NCBI GenBank assembly: GCA_031835245.1
Contig: JAVKOQ010000010.1
Coordinates: 1 to 64,000 of the forward strand
Length of the DNA: 64,000 bases
Source: Balamuthia mandrillaris
Lineage: Eukaryota; Discosea; Longamoebia; Balamuthiidae
Direction of reading: 5' to 3'
In this document: piece by piece, positions 9,801 to 26,469 of the stretch
How positions within the stretch are numbered: the stretch's first letter is position 1
Layout of the letters: every line of letters starts with the position of its first letter
The notes under the pieces: model-generated
The model's input: the letters and a program-made list of their open reading frames with translations, nothing else
Told to the model about the DNA's origin: nothing
The model's database searches: none
Made by a program: the position numbers and the translations under genes

Positions 9801-12800
9801 TCCGTAACAGGGATAGCGTCATAAGAGGATGGAATGTATTGTCAGCTTGTTGCGGATTGTTCCCTCCATCTGCCTCCTTTGTAAAGTATTTGAGCAGCCA
9901 CCTCAAACTCAACTTTATAGAAGGAGCATCATCTAGCAATATCGTCAGCGTGCTCGCCAAATTTGCCTACGAAAACTTGCAACGCCTACTAGCTCAACAC
10001 CAAGAAGAATCAATGAGGGTGTTCCCTCCTACCGCCACTGAGCTAGCTGCTAATCAGGTTTGTTAGAAAAGAACGCATTTTTTTTCACCCATCTTTTGTG
10101 CTGACTGTCCTTTGTTGATTTTTTTCTGCAACAGAAACAAGCTCAAATTCCTGTCAAAGTTTTCCTTGCAGACGACTCAGTCGTAAACATTGGCATGTAT
10201 TCCATTGCTCGCGTTAGAGAGATATTCCACGACGTTGTCTACAAAATTGGTCTGAAGGATCCTACTGAATTTGCTATCTATGAAGTTTTCCAAGGCCTTG
10301 GCTTCGGTATGGTTTTTGCTCTTCTCTTCTCTCACTTGTTGTTGTTCTTTCACTCGTGTTTTTAATGTTTTTCTTCCGTTACTACCACTTCTGCTCTTCC
10401 TCTTCATTTTGCTTAAATTCATCATTGGTTTGCCACAGAACGCAGTCTTGACAATGAAGAATATGTTGCTGATGTCTTGTCCAAAGCCAGCCTCACTAGA
10501 CAAGAGTTAAGGCTAGTGTTTAAGAAGAAAATCAGATTGGATCCAACCGAGCTTACCAAGGACCCAAAGGAGGACATGCTAGAGTTCCACCAAACTCACG
10601 CAGAACTTATTCAAGAACGTCTTCCTTGCTCTTACGCTGACCTTTGCAAGCTTGCTTCTCTTAAGCTACTCTATGACACTCCAGACCTGCTTGAGACAGA
10701 AATGTACATGTTTATTCTTCCACTTCATTTCGTCAAACGTTTCTTCTTCTCCTCCTTCTCCTTCTCCTCTCCTTCTTCTTCTTGTTCTTCTTCTTCTTCT
10801 TCTTTTACTGTTACTTCTACATCTTCTTCTAAACTTACATTTGGTATCTTCAACTCCAGCAACGAGGAACTGCTGCTCAAATACTTGCCGAAACGTCTTG
10901 TCGGCCACCTTAAGGCCAAACTCACAGATGAGCTCTCGCGACTTAAACAGGGAGGCAAACCTGCCAAACCACAGATAGTAGTGGACTACATGACATTAGC
11001 AAAGACGCTGCCCACTTTTGGCAATACTATTTTCAGTGTTACTCTTGGTGCAGGCAGCAGCAACTGGAACTTACCGAAGGTAGTAAATATCCTTCTCATC
11101 CCCAAGGTCATCTACAAACAATATGTGCTAACTATTCAACATAGCAACTGAATTTGGGAGTTTCAGTGTGCGGTCTCAAGATATTAGAAATAGAGGCTAA
11201 CATTGATAGCTACGTAGTGACATGTCTAGAAGAGTTTGATTACAGCGAGTTGGAGAGTTGGAATTGCGACGAGCACGGCTTCTCTGTTACTGTCAAAAAG
11301 CAAGGCCACCCGGCTCCTCAAGTGCTTGCACTTAGAACCTCTTTTGTACGTTTCCATCGTCCTTGTCTTTGTGTTTTTGTTCTTCTTGTTCTTCTTCTTC
11401 TTCTTCTTCTTCTGCTTCTGCTTCTGCTTCTTCTGCTTCTTCTTTGTCCTTTTTTCTTTTTCTTCTTCTTCCACTCCACCTTCTCCTTCCTCCTTCTCTC
11501 TGGTTTATATAAAGAAGCAACACCATGGACTAACTTGGTGCTGAATTCAGGGCATTGAAATTGTAAGCGTGATGGAGGAGTACATGTTTTGGCTCCGTGA
11601 AGACAGCAGACATGCGAAAGCTCTTTATGACTATGATGTCACTGATCATAAGCTTTTAGCGTTCAAGAAAGGAGACGTCATTAAGATAGAGTCCATCGAT
11701 GAACACGGATGGGCTGTCGGTACCATTGAAGGCAGAAAAGGCAAATTTCCTGTTGACATGGTGGAAATGATGCTAACTCCTCCTGAAGGTAGAGCCCAAA
11801 AAGCGGCAGTAAACAAGGTATGCCCACTCACGTTTCATGCCTTCGTTCCTCAAGAATCTTTTTCCTTACTGTCAAATAAAAATAAAAAGGTGGAACTGAA
11901 GAAGAGGCGACTTTCCGTGGTAGAACGACCAGGTGTGGTAGCAACATCCGCTAGAGGAGCGGGAGATCCAAGAGCCAGAGCCGGTTCTAACATTTCCCGC
12001 CGCTTCAGCGTGTCCAGAGCCTCAGTGCTGGCTCCTCAGGGCCTTGATAAGGCAGGTGCGCCTGGCGGGAGAAGAGAAACCGTTTCTATGCCGAAGGATA
12101 TGAAGGGTGGTCTGCAGAGTGTTACTTCTCTCCGAGAAATGACGAAGCTTACTGACATTACCAAGCATTCTGATGAGTGGGCTATGCAAAAGTATGCAGC
12201 GCAGTACTTCAACTCTCGTTCCCAAAAACTCAAGCCCTCTGACTTGGAGCTCAAGTGGACCAAGGACCCGCTCCAAGATTCTCTCACCGTCATTACCGAC
12301 GCTGAGCTCAACAAACTTGCTGTCTCCAACTTCCTTACCATCATGAAGTACATGGGAGATTATCCCACCACGAAAGAGACTGTGTATGGATTTGTTACCA
12401 AGATTTGTCAGACTGGCATTGATCGCGTTGAGCTACGCGATGAAATCTATTGCCAACTCATGAAACAGATCTGCGAAAACCCAACGACGTACGTTCTTCT
12501 CTCGTTCCCTCGCTCTCTCGCTTTCTGTCCCTAACGCTATCATCTTTTCTTCTCTCTCTCTCTCTCTCTCTCCCTCTCCCCTCTCTTTCTCTTCATGCTA
12601 TAAATAAACAGTGAGGGTCCTGTACGAGGATGGGAACTGCTTGCCATCATAAGCGGTCTGTTTTTACCATCACGTACACTTCTGCCTTACCTCTTTAGCT
12701 TCGTTCATTCACAAGATGGTACGTAGCGGTTATGGGCTTGTGTACAATCGCCTACCACAATGTAATCTTTTTCTTTTTCCTTTTTTTGTTGCAGGAGATA

Positions 12801-14172
12801 CGAGTGGAGAAGAGTCAATACAAAGAGATATTGCCCGTCTCGCTCAAGCCGCTTTGATGCGTCTTGGTCGTGTCAAGTCCAACGGCCAAAGAAAGTTTGC
12901 TCCATCAGAGCCCGAGTTTTTGGCCATTCAAGTAGCAGAGCAGCTGAGGCTAACTGTGAATCTGATGGACGGAAAACAGTTGGAGGTACCTATTGACATG
13001 GCGGCTACAGTTGCAGAGGTCATTCAGCAAATTGGCATCATGTTGAAAGTGCAACAGCCGTTCTCTCAAGAATGGCGTTTGTTGGCTTACTATGGCCACG
13101 TGCTGGGTGAGGACATCCGCTACTGTGGCGGAGGACAATTGTTGCATGCCTCTCACAACTTGGGCGACGTGCTTGCTATGGAGGACCAAAAGAGGGGTCC
13201 AGTGACTGGTTCCAGGGGCAAGCGCTTCCAATTTGTCTTTTTGAAGGCTCTTTGGCTGAAGAGTGAGGTTGAAAAGGATGAGGAGGCGGATGACCCTGCC
13301 ATCAGGCACCTCCTTGCCGCGCAACTGCTGCAAAACACGTTGCTGGGCAAATACCCCGTTACGCAGGAACAAGCCGTCCAACTGGCTGCTCTCAAGTACC
13401 GGCTTGACCTCCCCAACGACGACAAGAATGCCAGATGGAATGAAGGACCTTTCTCTGTGTAAGTATCTAACTAACTTGCACTTTTTAGTGTTTCTCACCT
13501 GTTGTTCTCGTGTCCGTACACAGTAACGTGATGGATTACATTGCGAAGACTCAACAATCCACCTTAAATAAGAAGCAGTGGCAACCATTGGTGGAAAAGG
13601 AAGTGGATGCAGTGATCAGCAAAAACCCCAGCGATGCTGATGTGGAACAACAAGTAATGGACATTCTCGGTAACGTTTCCTGGGCAAAGACCAGCGTTTT
13701 CCTTGTCAAGGTATAATAATAATCACTTCTCTCGATTGGATGATACTGACTAACTCTACCACCATTTATCCTCCAGAGAAAAGAATCGCCCAGTAATGTA
13801 GCGCTGGCCGTCCATCACAAAGGCATTAACGTCATAGATCCTTCATCAGGGGAAGAGCTAGATGGTTACATCTTCAGCAGAGTCTCCAATTGGTCAGCTC
13901 CTTCTAAGAACACATTCAGTATATTGGCAGGAAGCTTGCTCAACCCTGTTCGTTTCGCTTTCTCCACAAAAGAGGTACTGTGTATTTGTGTGTTGCGTGA
14001 TTTCTGTCCTTGTCTCGTATTTCTTTGAGCACAGGCACCTAACAACGGCTTTTAACTCATTAAACAGGCAAACCTTATCAAAGATACATATCAAGTCTAC
14101 TATGAAAACGCCAATGTTACTGAAAAGAAGCGAGCTAACAAAAAGACAGAGAGAAGACCCTTTTTGTTTTGA
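5423..14172 (+). CDS. Myosin VII-like motor with tandem MyTH4-FERM
   Basis: Twenty-four exons join in one frame to 2127 codons: 5423-5575, 5656-5843, 5927-6095, 6169-6232, 6370-6572, 6651-6783, 6994-7262, 7360-8030, 8174-8360, 8449-9143, 9241-9503, 9560-9716, 9811-10057, 10135-10306, 10439-10703, 10860-11079, 11145-11345, 11551-11817, 11890-12488, 12612-12718, 12795-13458, 13524-13710, 13777-13974, 14068-14172. The motor has the P-loop GESGAGKT (about residue 116), switch I NNNSSRFG and switch II DIFGFEN. Then come degenerate IQ motifs (about 685-760), a Lys/Glu-rich single-helix stretch, MyTH4 (about 910-1070), FERM (about 1134-1415), SH3 (ALYDYD, about 1430-1490), MyTH4 (about 1570-1740) and FERM (about 1750-2110). 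This is the order and nearly the length of animal myosin VIIa, an actin motor for filopodia and adhesion. An in-frame stop just upstream supports the start. Confidence 0.95.
6290..6369 (+). repeat. (CAAA)n tract at the 3' end of a myosin intron
   Basis: The intron 6233-6369 of the myosin gene ends in about 70 bp of CAAA/CCAAA units running straight into the AG acceptor. There is no pyrimidine tract next to the acceptor, unlike neighbouring introns. The splice is required to keep the motor frame (Tyr-Leu-Leu-Glu at the junction). Confidence 0.8.
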
Positions 14173-14276
14173 GTGGCCAAGGTTAACCACCACATGACAA
14201 CTGCGTTTCGTTAATACATTTCAAATCCTTTTTTTTTTCGAGTTTGCAAAGAGGCCAACGTGGCTTTTTCTTATTG
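14173..14276. other. Short convergent 3' spacer
   Basis: Only 104 bp separate the stop codons of the myosin gene (+) and the PPR gene (-), so their 3' untranslated regions must be very short or overlap. A T-run near 14230 is the only notable sequence. Confidence 0.7.
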
Positions 14277-17200
14277 TTAAGAAGCAAGGAGAGGAGAAAC
14301 AAGTCGGTTTTGCTTTTTATCAAGTACTGCATCAGTTTCTTCCTTTGGCCCAACGCCATCCAGCTGCATTTGTGCTCTGATTTGCTCACCAAGCTTCTTT
14401 GAGGTGTTGGGACAGCTCAACAAGAACTGGTCATAAACACCGCTCTTGCCCAACCTCAGCCGGTCATTTGAATCAAGCTCCACAAACACTTCCCATACCT
14501 TTCTGAGTGCCCGTCCATCACGACAGGATGCTATCAATGACATGACGCCTTTTGGGCCTAGCAGGATTCTCTTGTCTAGTCCCGTTGTGCCACTGGCTGC
14601 CTTGCGTGCAGTCAAGTTCTGTGTTTGCAGTTCTTTGAAAAGATTTAACATGGCGTCAAATTGGCCGTGTTGATTAAAGCCGTGCATCAATAGGTCATGA
14701 GTTCTGGTCGTTGGCTCAATGCCATTATTTATCATGGTGCTGTAAAGTCTTGTTGCCTCTTTTAAGTTCCCGTTTTCGACGTGCCCTGAACCATTGTGTG
14801 ACATCAGTGCGAATGCATGAAAAAGTAAACCAACATATACAAAAAAAACCAGATACCTTGCAGAAGTAAGTTATAGGTTTCGGGAGTGGTACCGCCGATA
14901 GAGCGACGAATCTTCTCTGCGATTTGCGCAGCTATTTGCATATCAGGACGAGGTTGTCGGATGCATAGTTGTAGAACACCGTTCCACACACGCACAGGCG
15001 GCACGATGTCTGCTTCCTCAAAGTGTGCAATCATCCGCAGAGCAGCATCCCAATCGTTCGTCCTGATATAGCCATAAAGCATGGCTGCCGCCCAAGCACC
15101 AAAGTTTGCCACCTCCTGTAATGGCGTTATAAGTTGTGATAAGTTGTGGCGGAACATGAGTGCACACTTTGAGGAAGCAGACATCGCAAAGGAATTACTT
15201 ACCTTTTCTTGAAGGTTCCTCAAGTAGGCAGCTGATGAGGAGCCAGAGGCGGGTGAAGAAGTGACTCCCTTGCTGTGCGTTGCCAATTCGGCCACAACTA
15301 CGTGTGGTGCTCGTCTTTCTTTCAGCATACCCATTCGTTTGGTCTTCGAGGTCAAGAAGTGGCCTTCTAATTCTTGTAAGAGCTCTTTGATCACCGCTTT
15401 GCCGTTTGCTCTCTGCTCCCATCCTGACATAAGCAGACGATAAGTCTGAGGAAATGGAACGAAGCCTAGCTCTTTCATATCTTTAAGCGTAGACATGGCT
15501 TCTTCCAACCGTTCAGCTCTAACGAAAGCACGCAACAAAGTGTTGGCTGTATCTTCCGTGGGTTTCAGTCCTATTATTTGATAGTTTTGTAACTGAAGTA
15601 AGTACAAACAGGAAGCCAATCGCTGAAAAATGAATGAGAGAGAGAGAGAGAGAGAGAGGGAAAGATAGAGAAAGACCAGATGACTTGATAGCTTGCAACA
15701 CTTGCAAAGCTTCAGAAATGCGGCCAAACATGGCATGTGACTTGATGAGCCGGTTAAGCACCCATACCTTGTCAGCAGGGCGTAAATGGGGGCTGTGCTC
15801 GCTTCTCAGCAACTGATCATAGTAATGTTGAGCCTTTGAGGTCTCTCCACGGAAACAGAACATATCGATAACGGACTTATAGGCAGGAAGACTTAACCGC
15901 ATGTTCTCGTCTGTTTTTCTTAATTGTTCCATTTCTTCTAACAACTGCACAACGTGGGCCGCGTAAAGGTCAGCCTTTGCTCGAATTTCGCCTTTTACGC
16001 CTCTGTTCTCTCGTTGTTCATCTCCTTCGTCATCTCCTTCAAAGTCTTCATTCTCTCCTTCGTCATCTTCTTCCGCGTCTATCCCAGAAGTGGAAGAGGT
16101 CAACTGCAAAATATTGTTCTGTTCCATGTTTCTGATCTTCGGAGTGCCAACATAGGTCCAGTAATAGAGAGAGTCACCAGGACGATCCTGTCGCTCCAAT
16201 GCTAAAATGTGCCGACAGTAGGTTTGGATGAGAGAAGAGTAAGCAGCTTTGGTGGGGTCATATCCTTGTTGCTTTGTTTCGTGAAAGTACTGTAATGCGC
16301 CTGCAAGATCTCCAGCGTGGCCATGGGCTTCTACCATTTTGGCATAGATTTGTCTGGTCAGAGGGACTTGTTTTTTCTTCATCTGTTTAAACAATCCTTT
16401 TACTTTTTCTAATCCGCCTATTTTACTGTAAACTTCCAACGCTAAAAGCAAAAGAAATAAGATTGGAGAAAAAAAACAAACGACCTAAATGTGTAACGAA
16501 AAAAACGTACCCATACTATAGGTTCTAGCACGATCGCCAGCGTATGATCGACGCTGTAAGTTCCTGTTGTGAGAGAGAGAGAGAGAGAGAGAGAGTAAGA
16601 CCCAGCGTAAACAACGGAATTTAAAAAGAGGAGAGAAGAGCATAACCAATTCCTAGATTCTTCTTCCTCTTTCCTTTGTAACTCTTCAAAGAGTTGCGTG
16701 AATTGAGGCCATGCCTCTACATGCAAAAACAGGGTAAGTGCTTGGTTGTATAAGTTTCGATCCAGCTCTACGCCAAATTCTTTGCTGTCATTCCTAAGAA
16801 TGGAGAGTAGCTGCTCTATTATCTTCTCATTGTAAGCGCGTCGATCGTCTTTCTTTCGCTCTACAACGCCATCGTTTGTTCTTGGCAAGGCCAGTGTCGC
16901 CGTTGGCTGTGCATATTGTTGTTTTTAAAAAGCATAAGAAAAGAGAGGCGGAGAATCAAACAAAACAGGCTCAACAACAGAAACATACCAAAAGGAAAGA
17001 AGGGGCCATAAGAGCATCGCCATGACGACCTCTTGGCACTTCTATTTGAGAGAGCAATGCCAGAACAACGGTATCCAACGTTCTCGTGTTAATCAACTGC
17101 CGCTTCTCCTCAACATCTTTGCTATCAGCTTTTCTGTGTTCGGCCTTCAGGCGTTCGTAGAGAGCGAGAGCGCGTTGATGATCACCCGCCCGACAACAAC

Positions 17201-18221
17201 AGTACAGCAGAGCGTTTAGAGCCGGCGACAGACTCGCCAACAGTGGAGCACCTTGTTTGTTGTTTGAAGGGTGAAGCAAATCTTTGCGGCGCTGCTCAAA
17301 CACGTCGTAGAGTTGATAGGCGCGTTGCAACAAAGTGCGTCTGGTCTCAGGGCTTTGGCGGCGCGGGTCCATGCAACGCCCGATCCCGTTCAGCAGCTGC
17401 AGAGCTGCCGCCTGGTCGCTCCACGTCCACCGCTCCCCGTTTATGTGCTCTATGAGAGCGGTCACTCGAAGGTAGAGTGCCTCCCTCATGCTCTGTTCTC
17501 TCTTCTCCGCTTCGTGTCTTGCTTCGCCGCCTGAGGAGGAGGAGGGAGAGGAGGGAGCAGAGAGTTTGGGCATCAAGCTGAAGCCAGCAAGCAGCTGCAC
17601 AAGTTGGAACGGTTTCACCTCAACCACGTGGTTCTCGAGAGCTTCCAATCGCCGCAGGGGGTTATTCCAGTCCTCAGCGTCTTGAATGTTGGCCATGGAC
17701 ATGGCCATTGTCTCCCAGTCGACCATGTGCTCGAACAAGCTGTCTTCTCTGGATGTGTTCTCTGCCCTGGCCAGGTCCGCTCTCTCCCTTACGTCCTCCT
17801 CCTCATCGGCGGCCTGCCGCAACAACCTCTCGTCGCTGAAATCGATCCACCGCCCGTTTTCCTGCTGTTCTTTCCCTTCATGTTGGGGCTCATGAGGCTG
17901 AGCTCTTTGTGAGGGAGATTTGGTGTGCAAGTGCCGCTTTTTGTTGGTCGGCAACAAAAGCAGCGGAGAAGAGGGATGAAAAATCGTGGCATCCGTCGAT
18001 GAGAAGTTCGAGGGCGCTGCTTCTTCTTTTCGTGTTGCTGGCGAGAATGAAAGTCGCAGGAAAAAGCGGCGGCGGCAGAAGAGAAGGGTAGATTTGATGA
18101 CGCAAGAGTAGGGAAGGCTTCGAAGGAAAAGGGTTTTGGGAGCGAGAACGTGAGACGGCGTCGACGGGTTGAGCCGCGGCAAAGCGTAAGGCGTTCTCCT
18201 GCCTCCTCCGCGCAGCAACAT
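14277..18221 (-). CDS. Pentatricopeptide-repeat (PPR) protein, probably organellar
   Basis: Seven exons join to 1148 codons: 18221-16989, 16906-16647, 16563-16511, 16441-15677, 15570-15203, 15115-14857, 14785-14277. Repeats of about 35 residues with the PPR pattern recur, for example QMKKKQVPLTRQIYAKMVEA and AIKSSGLKPTEDTANTLLRA, the latter spanning a splice junction. The first 60 residues are rich in Arg, Ser and Leu with no acidic residues, like a mitochondrial presequence. An acidic insert lies in exon four. PPR proteins bind organellar RNA and act in its processing, stability or translation; the specific target cannot be read from the sequence. Several introns carry sense-strand (CT)n. 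Confidence 0.85.
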
Positions 18222-18414
18222 TTTCTTTTCTTTTCTTTTTATTCCTTTCGTTTCTCAGGTGCACAACTGGTGCTCTAATTGTGATGTAATTAAGCACCAT
18301 TACAGCAGCATTTCTTCTCTTCCACGGGCAATAATTTTAAATAATCTTAAATAATCCGAAAAAATAGTAAATAATTGAAAAATTGACAAAATAACAAAAA
18401 AATCAATCGATTTT

Positions 18415-23425
<5,011 letters not shown>

Positions 23426-23568
23426 TAATTAGTGGCCTAATTATAAAGTAAAAGGAGATGTAGTGTGGTAATTAACAAATTATTGATTAATTATTTCCTT
23501 AAATAGATTATCACCATGGCAACGTGTCCATCTTTGTACAAAGAGAGAAGAGGAAGGAGAGAAGAAAG

Positions 23569-25286
23569 TCAGGAAGGTCGTTTGAAGTTGATGAGAGAAG
23601 AATGGATGGTGGCTTTGCCGCTTCTGGAAAACGCAGACCGAGGGCTGATCGAAATGACCCCCTTGTTTCGGTCAGGGCTGCACTGGGTAGGACCCGAGTT
23701 GATCAACCAGGAGCTGCGTTTGTCCTTGATGGCGCGGGGGGAAATGGCCAGCCGGGAGGGAGTCTCCTTCAAGCTGTTGAGGTTGTTGTAGGAGCTGGCT
23801 CTGGCCAATTTTTCCAGGCTGAGCCGAGGCACTCCCTCGGGGCGGGAGCTCTTCCCTCCTCGAGCGGTCCGTGGAGCAAAGGAGATACCCGTTGTGGAGG
23901 TGGGCCGGCTGGCAGCAGCACTTCTGTTGGTCGTGGCGGTTGGTGAACTGTGCGTGGAGTCTAGTGTTGGGGTTGTGTTGGCGGAGTTTGTGGTGTTGGT
24001 GTCTGTGTCGGTGTCGTCGTCGGTATCACTGACAGTGGTGCTGCTGCTGCAAAATCCTTCTGTAGGGAAAGAAGTGGAGTCCGCGTAGGTTTGTGGCATG
24101 TGGCTTGAGTTGAGAAGAGCCGCTCCTTCACCGTTATTGGCATTGATGTTGGTGGCAACTTCTTCTGGTCGAGGATGAGGGTATTCTTCTCCTTGTCTCC
24201 GAATGGTTGCTATCCGTGAAGATGATGATGTGGAAGATGATGAGAGCGATGATGTCCCTATTACCTTATTGTATTTTTCAATGTCTCCTTTTAACATTGT
24301 CATCGGGGAAGGTGCGGGACACTGTAATAGGAGAGAAAGAAAGGGAACAGAGTGCATTAGTAGAAAATAAAGACAAAGAAGAAAAGCAGAATCCGTACGC
24401 GTGGCTCAAGAAAGGCGGCTGACCGGTCGGGTGATTCTTCAGGGGACAGGTTAGCTTGGTCATTGAGCAACAGCAGCTCGTCCTCCTCGTTGTTTTCAGC
24501 CTGGAGTCGCAGGTTTTCCAACGTCTCCACGATCTCTCGCGGGGGAGAACGGATAGAGTTTATTGGGCTGGAGCCACCGAGAATGGTCTGCAGTCTCTTC
24601 TTTCCTACCGGCTTCTTCATGCCGGTCGTGTGTTCCAAGTCCACCAAAGCCAAGCCGGTAGACTCTTTCAAGGGTTCTGATGCAGTGGAGACAGCAGGTA
24701 GTGACGGCCATGTCTTGTTCTTTTCACCCAGGGGTTGTAGCACAAGCATCGTTGGAGTGGCGCTACGAACATAAGAGGAGGAATTGTTGGAGTTGTTGGA
24801 AGAAGAGGAGGCACCATCGCCATCGGTTGACCCTTTGTTAGAAGGGCTCCCGTCTGCACAAGAGAGGGTGGCTCGCCGCCGCCGCTCAGCAACCAGCACG
24901 TCCAGGCTCTCCGCAGAGGACAGCCGCTTGCGCGCGTCCCAAAGGAAGTTTACTTCCAGCCCTCCAATCTCCCTCGCAACTGGCCTCTCCAGAAGGATTT
25001 CATCGGTGGGTGAGGGGCTTTGTAACACTACTTCAACTTCTTTGTCCTTGGTCGGCTCTGCCTCTGGCGTGGCGGAAGGCCCTCGGCTGCCTGTCCGTGT
25101 AGGGGTGGTTGAGGCAGAGGAAAGGGGGCTGGGACCTCGCAGCGGGCAAAAGATGGGTTGGAACACATACTGCTCTGACTGAGGGATCAGCTGGAATTTG
25201 AGCTCCCTCTGTTCTTCTGAGGTGAGGTAAGGCAGATCCAGCACCGTAACAGGGGACTTGACTGCTTCGCTTCGCATGGATAGCAT
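23569..25286 (-). CDS. Ser/Thr-rich protein of unknown function
   Basis: Two exons, 25286-24399 and 24321-23569, joined across a short GT-AG intron (donor GTACGG, acceptor TTACAG). The product of about 545 residues is low in complexity and rich in Ser, Thr, Pro and acidic residues. Several basic Ser-Pro and Arg-x-x-Ser segments look like phosphorylation sites (for example RLSLEKLARASS, SRLAISPRAIKDK, REIVETLENLRLQAEN). I recognise no globular domain, signal peptide or membrane segment. It starts next to a 1.2 kb intergenic region shared with the protease gene and ends 143 bp upstream of the F-box/RasGEF start on the same strand. An AT-rich spacer between them argues for separate genes, but a missed exon junction joining the two cannot be excluded. 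Confidence 0.6.
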
Positions 25287-26469
25287 CTAGGAGAGTCATT
25301 TTGGTCCAGAGGTGGGGAAAGAGTCAGAAATAAAAGGAAGACAAAAGGAAAGAAACTTCTGAAGCTGCACGTTAAAAAAAAAAGATGCATCGAAAAAATT
25401 AAAAAAAAAAGAGAGGAAAGCAAGGAACACCATACCCTTCAAGAAATCACTCCACCTTACAAAAGGAAGCGTACCACAAAAAAAAAAAAAAAAGTAAAGC
25501 CCGCTTCCCGCTCTTTTATATTTTTCTTCGTTACCCACACTGTGTGGACTCTCCTTTACTTTGTAACGAAACCAAAAGAAAAAAAAACTTTACCAACCAC
25601 CTCTCTACCCTTTTTTCCTCTCTGTGGTTGTGTGTGTTGCGTTCCGCTGCAGTTTTTTTTATGGTTGTCCCGCAGGACAGATAGGAGGAAAAAGTGGTGG
25701 TTGTCTAGGAGAAAACTAACCTTTTTTTGAGCAAGCCAATTTAAGGAGAAATTAACCTTCGGGCAAAATTAAAGGTCCCGTATCCGGACACTTCCTCCGG
25801 GCCACCAATCCAAAATCAAAACCGCCCTAATTTTCTTAATAAGAAAAAAAGGGGAAGAGGAAGGATGCTTCGAATTGGAATAAAGGGAGATTGGTAGCGG
25901 CTGCTTCCGATAACGAACGGCCTAATGCCTTTGGCTGGTTCGGATAATACCGCGCGGTGCGTTATTCAAATTGGCTGCAATTACGACCCACTGTTCGAAC
26001 TCTGTTTTTGTGGGTCAACGGTCTGTTAGGAGGAGGCCCTTTACGTGGAAGTGAGAGGCGCCAGTGAACAGTGGTTGAGAAAAAAGAAACACACAATAGA
26101 ACCCTGGCGCTACAAGAGGTCCGGTTTGTTTCCCTGCCTTCCGTCTGTGCGCGTTGTTGTTGTGTTTCTCGCGTTCTCCTTTCAGCGGCAATGGGATGGT
26201 TTTTAAAATCGGTTATGACTTAAAAAGGGGTAAACAGCAACGAAAGACTGGGTAGCGAGGAAATCGAGAGCACGCGTTTCTTCTTGTTTGTGTTTTCTGA
26301 AAGTCGAGTGCTCCCTTTTCTTGTAACGCTCGGCGCGTTTCCGTTTGCTGGGTTTGAAATCCTCTTACCGCCGTGAAACAATCTATTATGATCAATCGAG
26401 AGGTATTAGGTCAACAGGGATTCATGTCGTCATGAATGTACTGGCAGAACAAAAAAAAAATAAGGCAAG
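25287..26469. other. Divergent intergenic region with a stem-loop
   Basis: Nearly 1.2 kb separate the divergent starts of the Ser-rich gene and the protease gene, the longest gene-free stretch outside the subtelomere. It contains A- and T-runs (25370-25500, 25560-25600), then more balanced sequence. At 25985-25991 and 26010-26016 GACCCAC and GTGGGTC form a 7-bp stem with an 18-base loop. I see no coding sequence, no tRNA cloverleaf and no rRNA. It presumably holds the two promoters; an unannotated structured RNA is possible. Confidence 0.4.

Noticed and set aside
25907-25921. String TTCCGATAACGAACG resembling a segment of 18S rRNA
   Set aside because: Sequence on both sides does not continue the 18S match as I remember it. 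A 15-base match in a window this size can occur by chance, so no rRNA gene is called.
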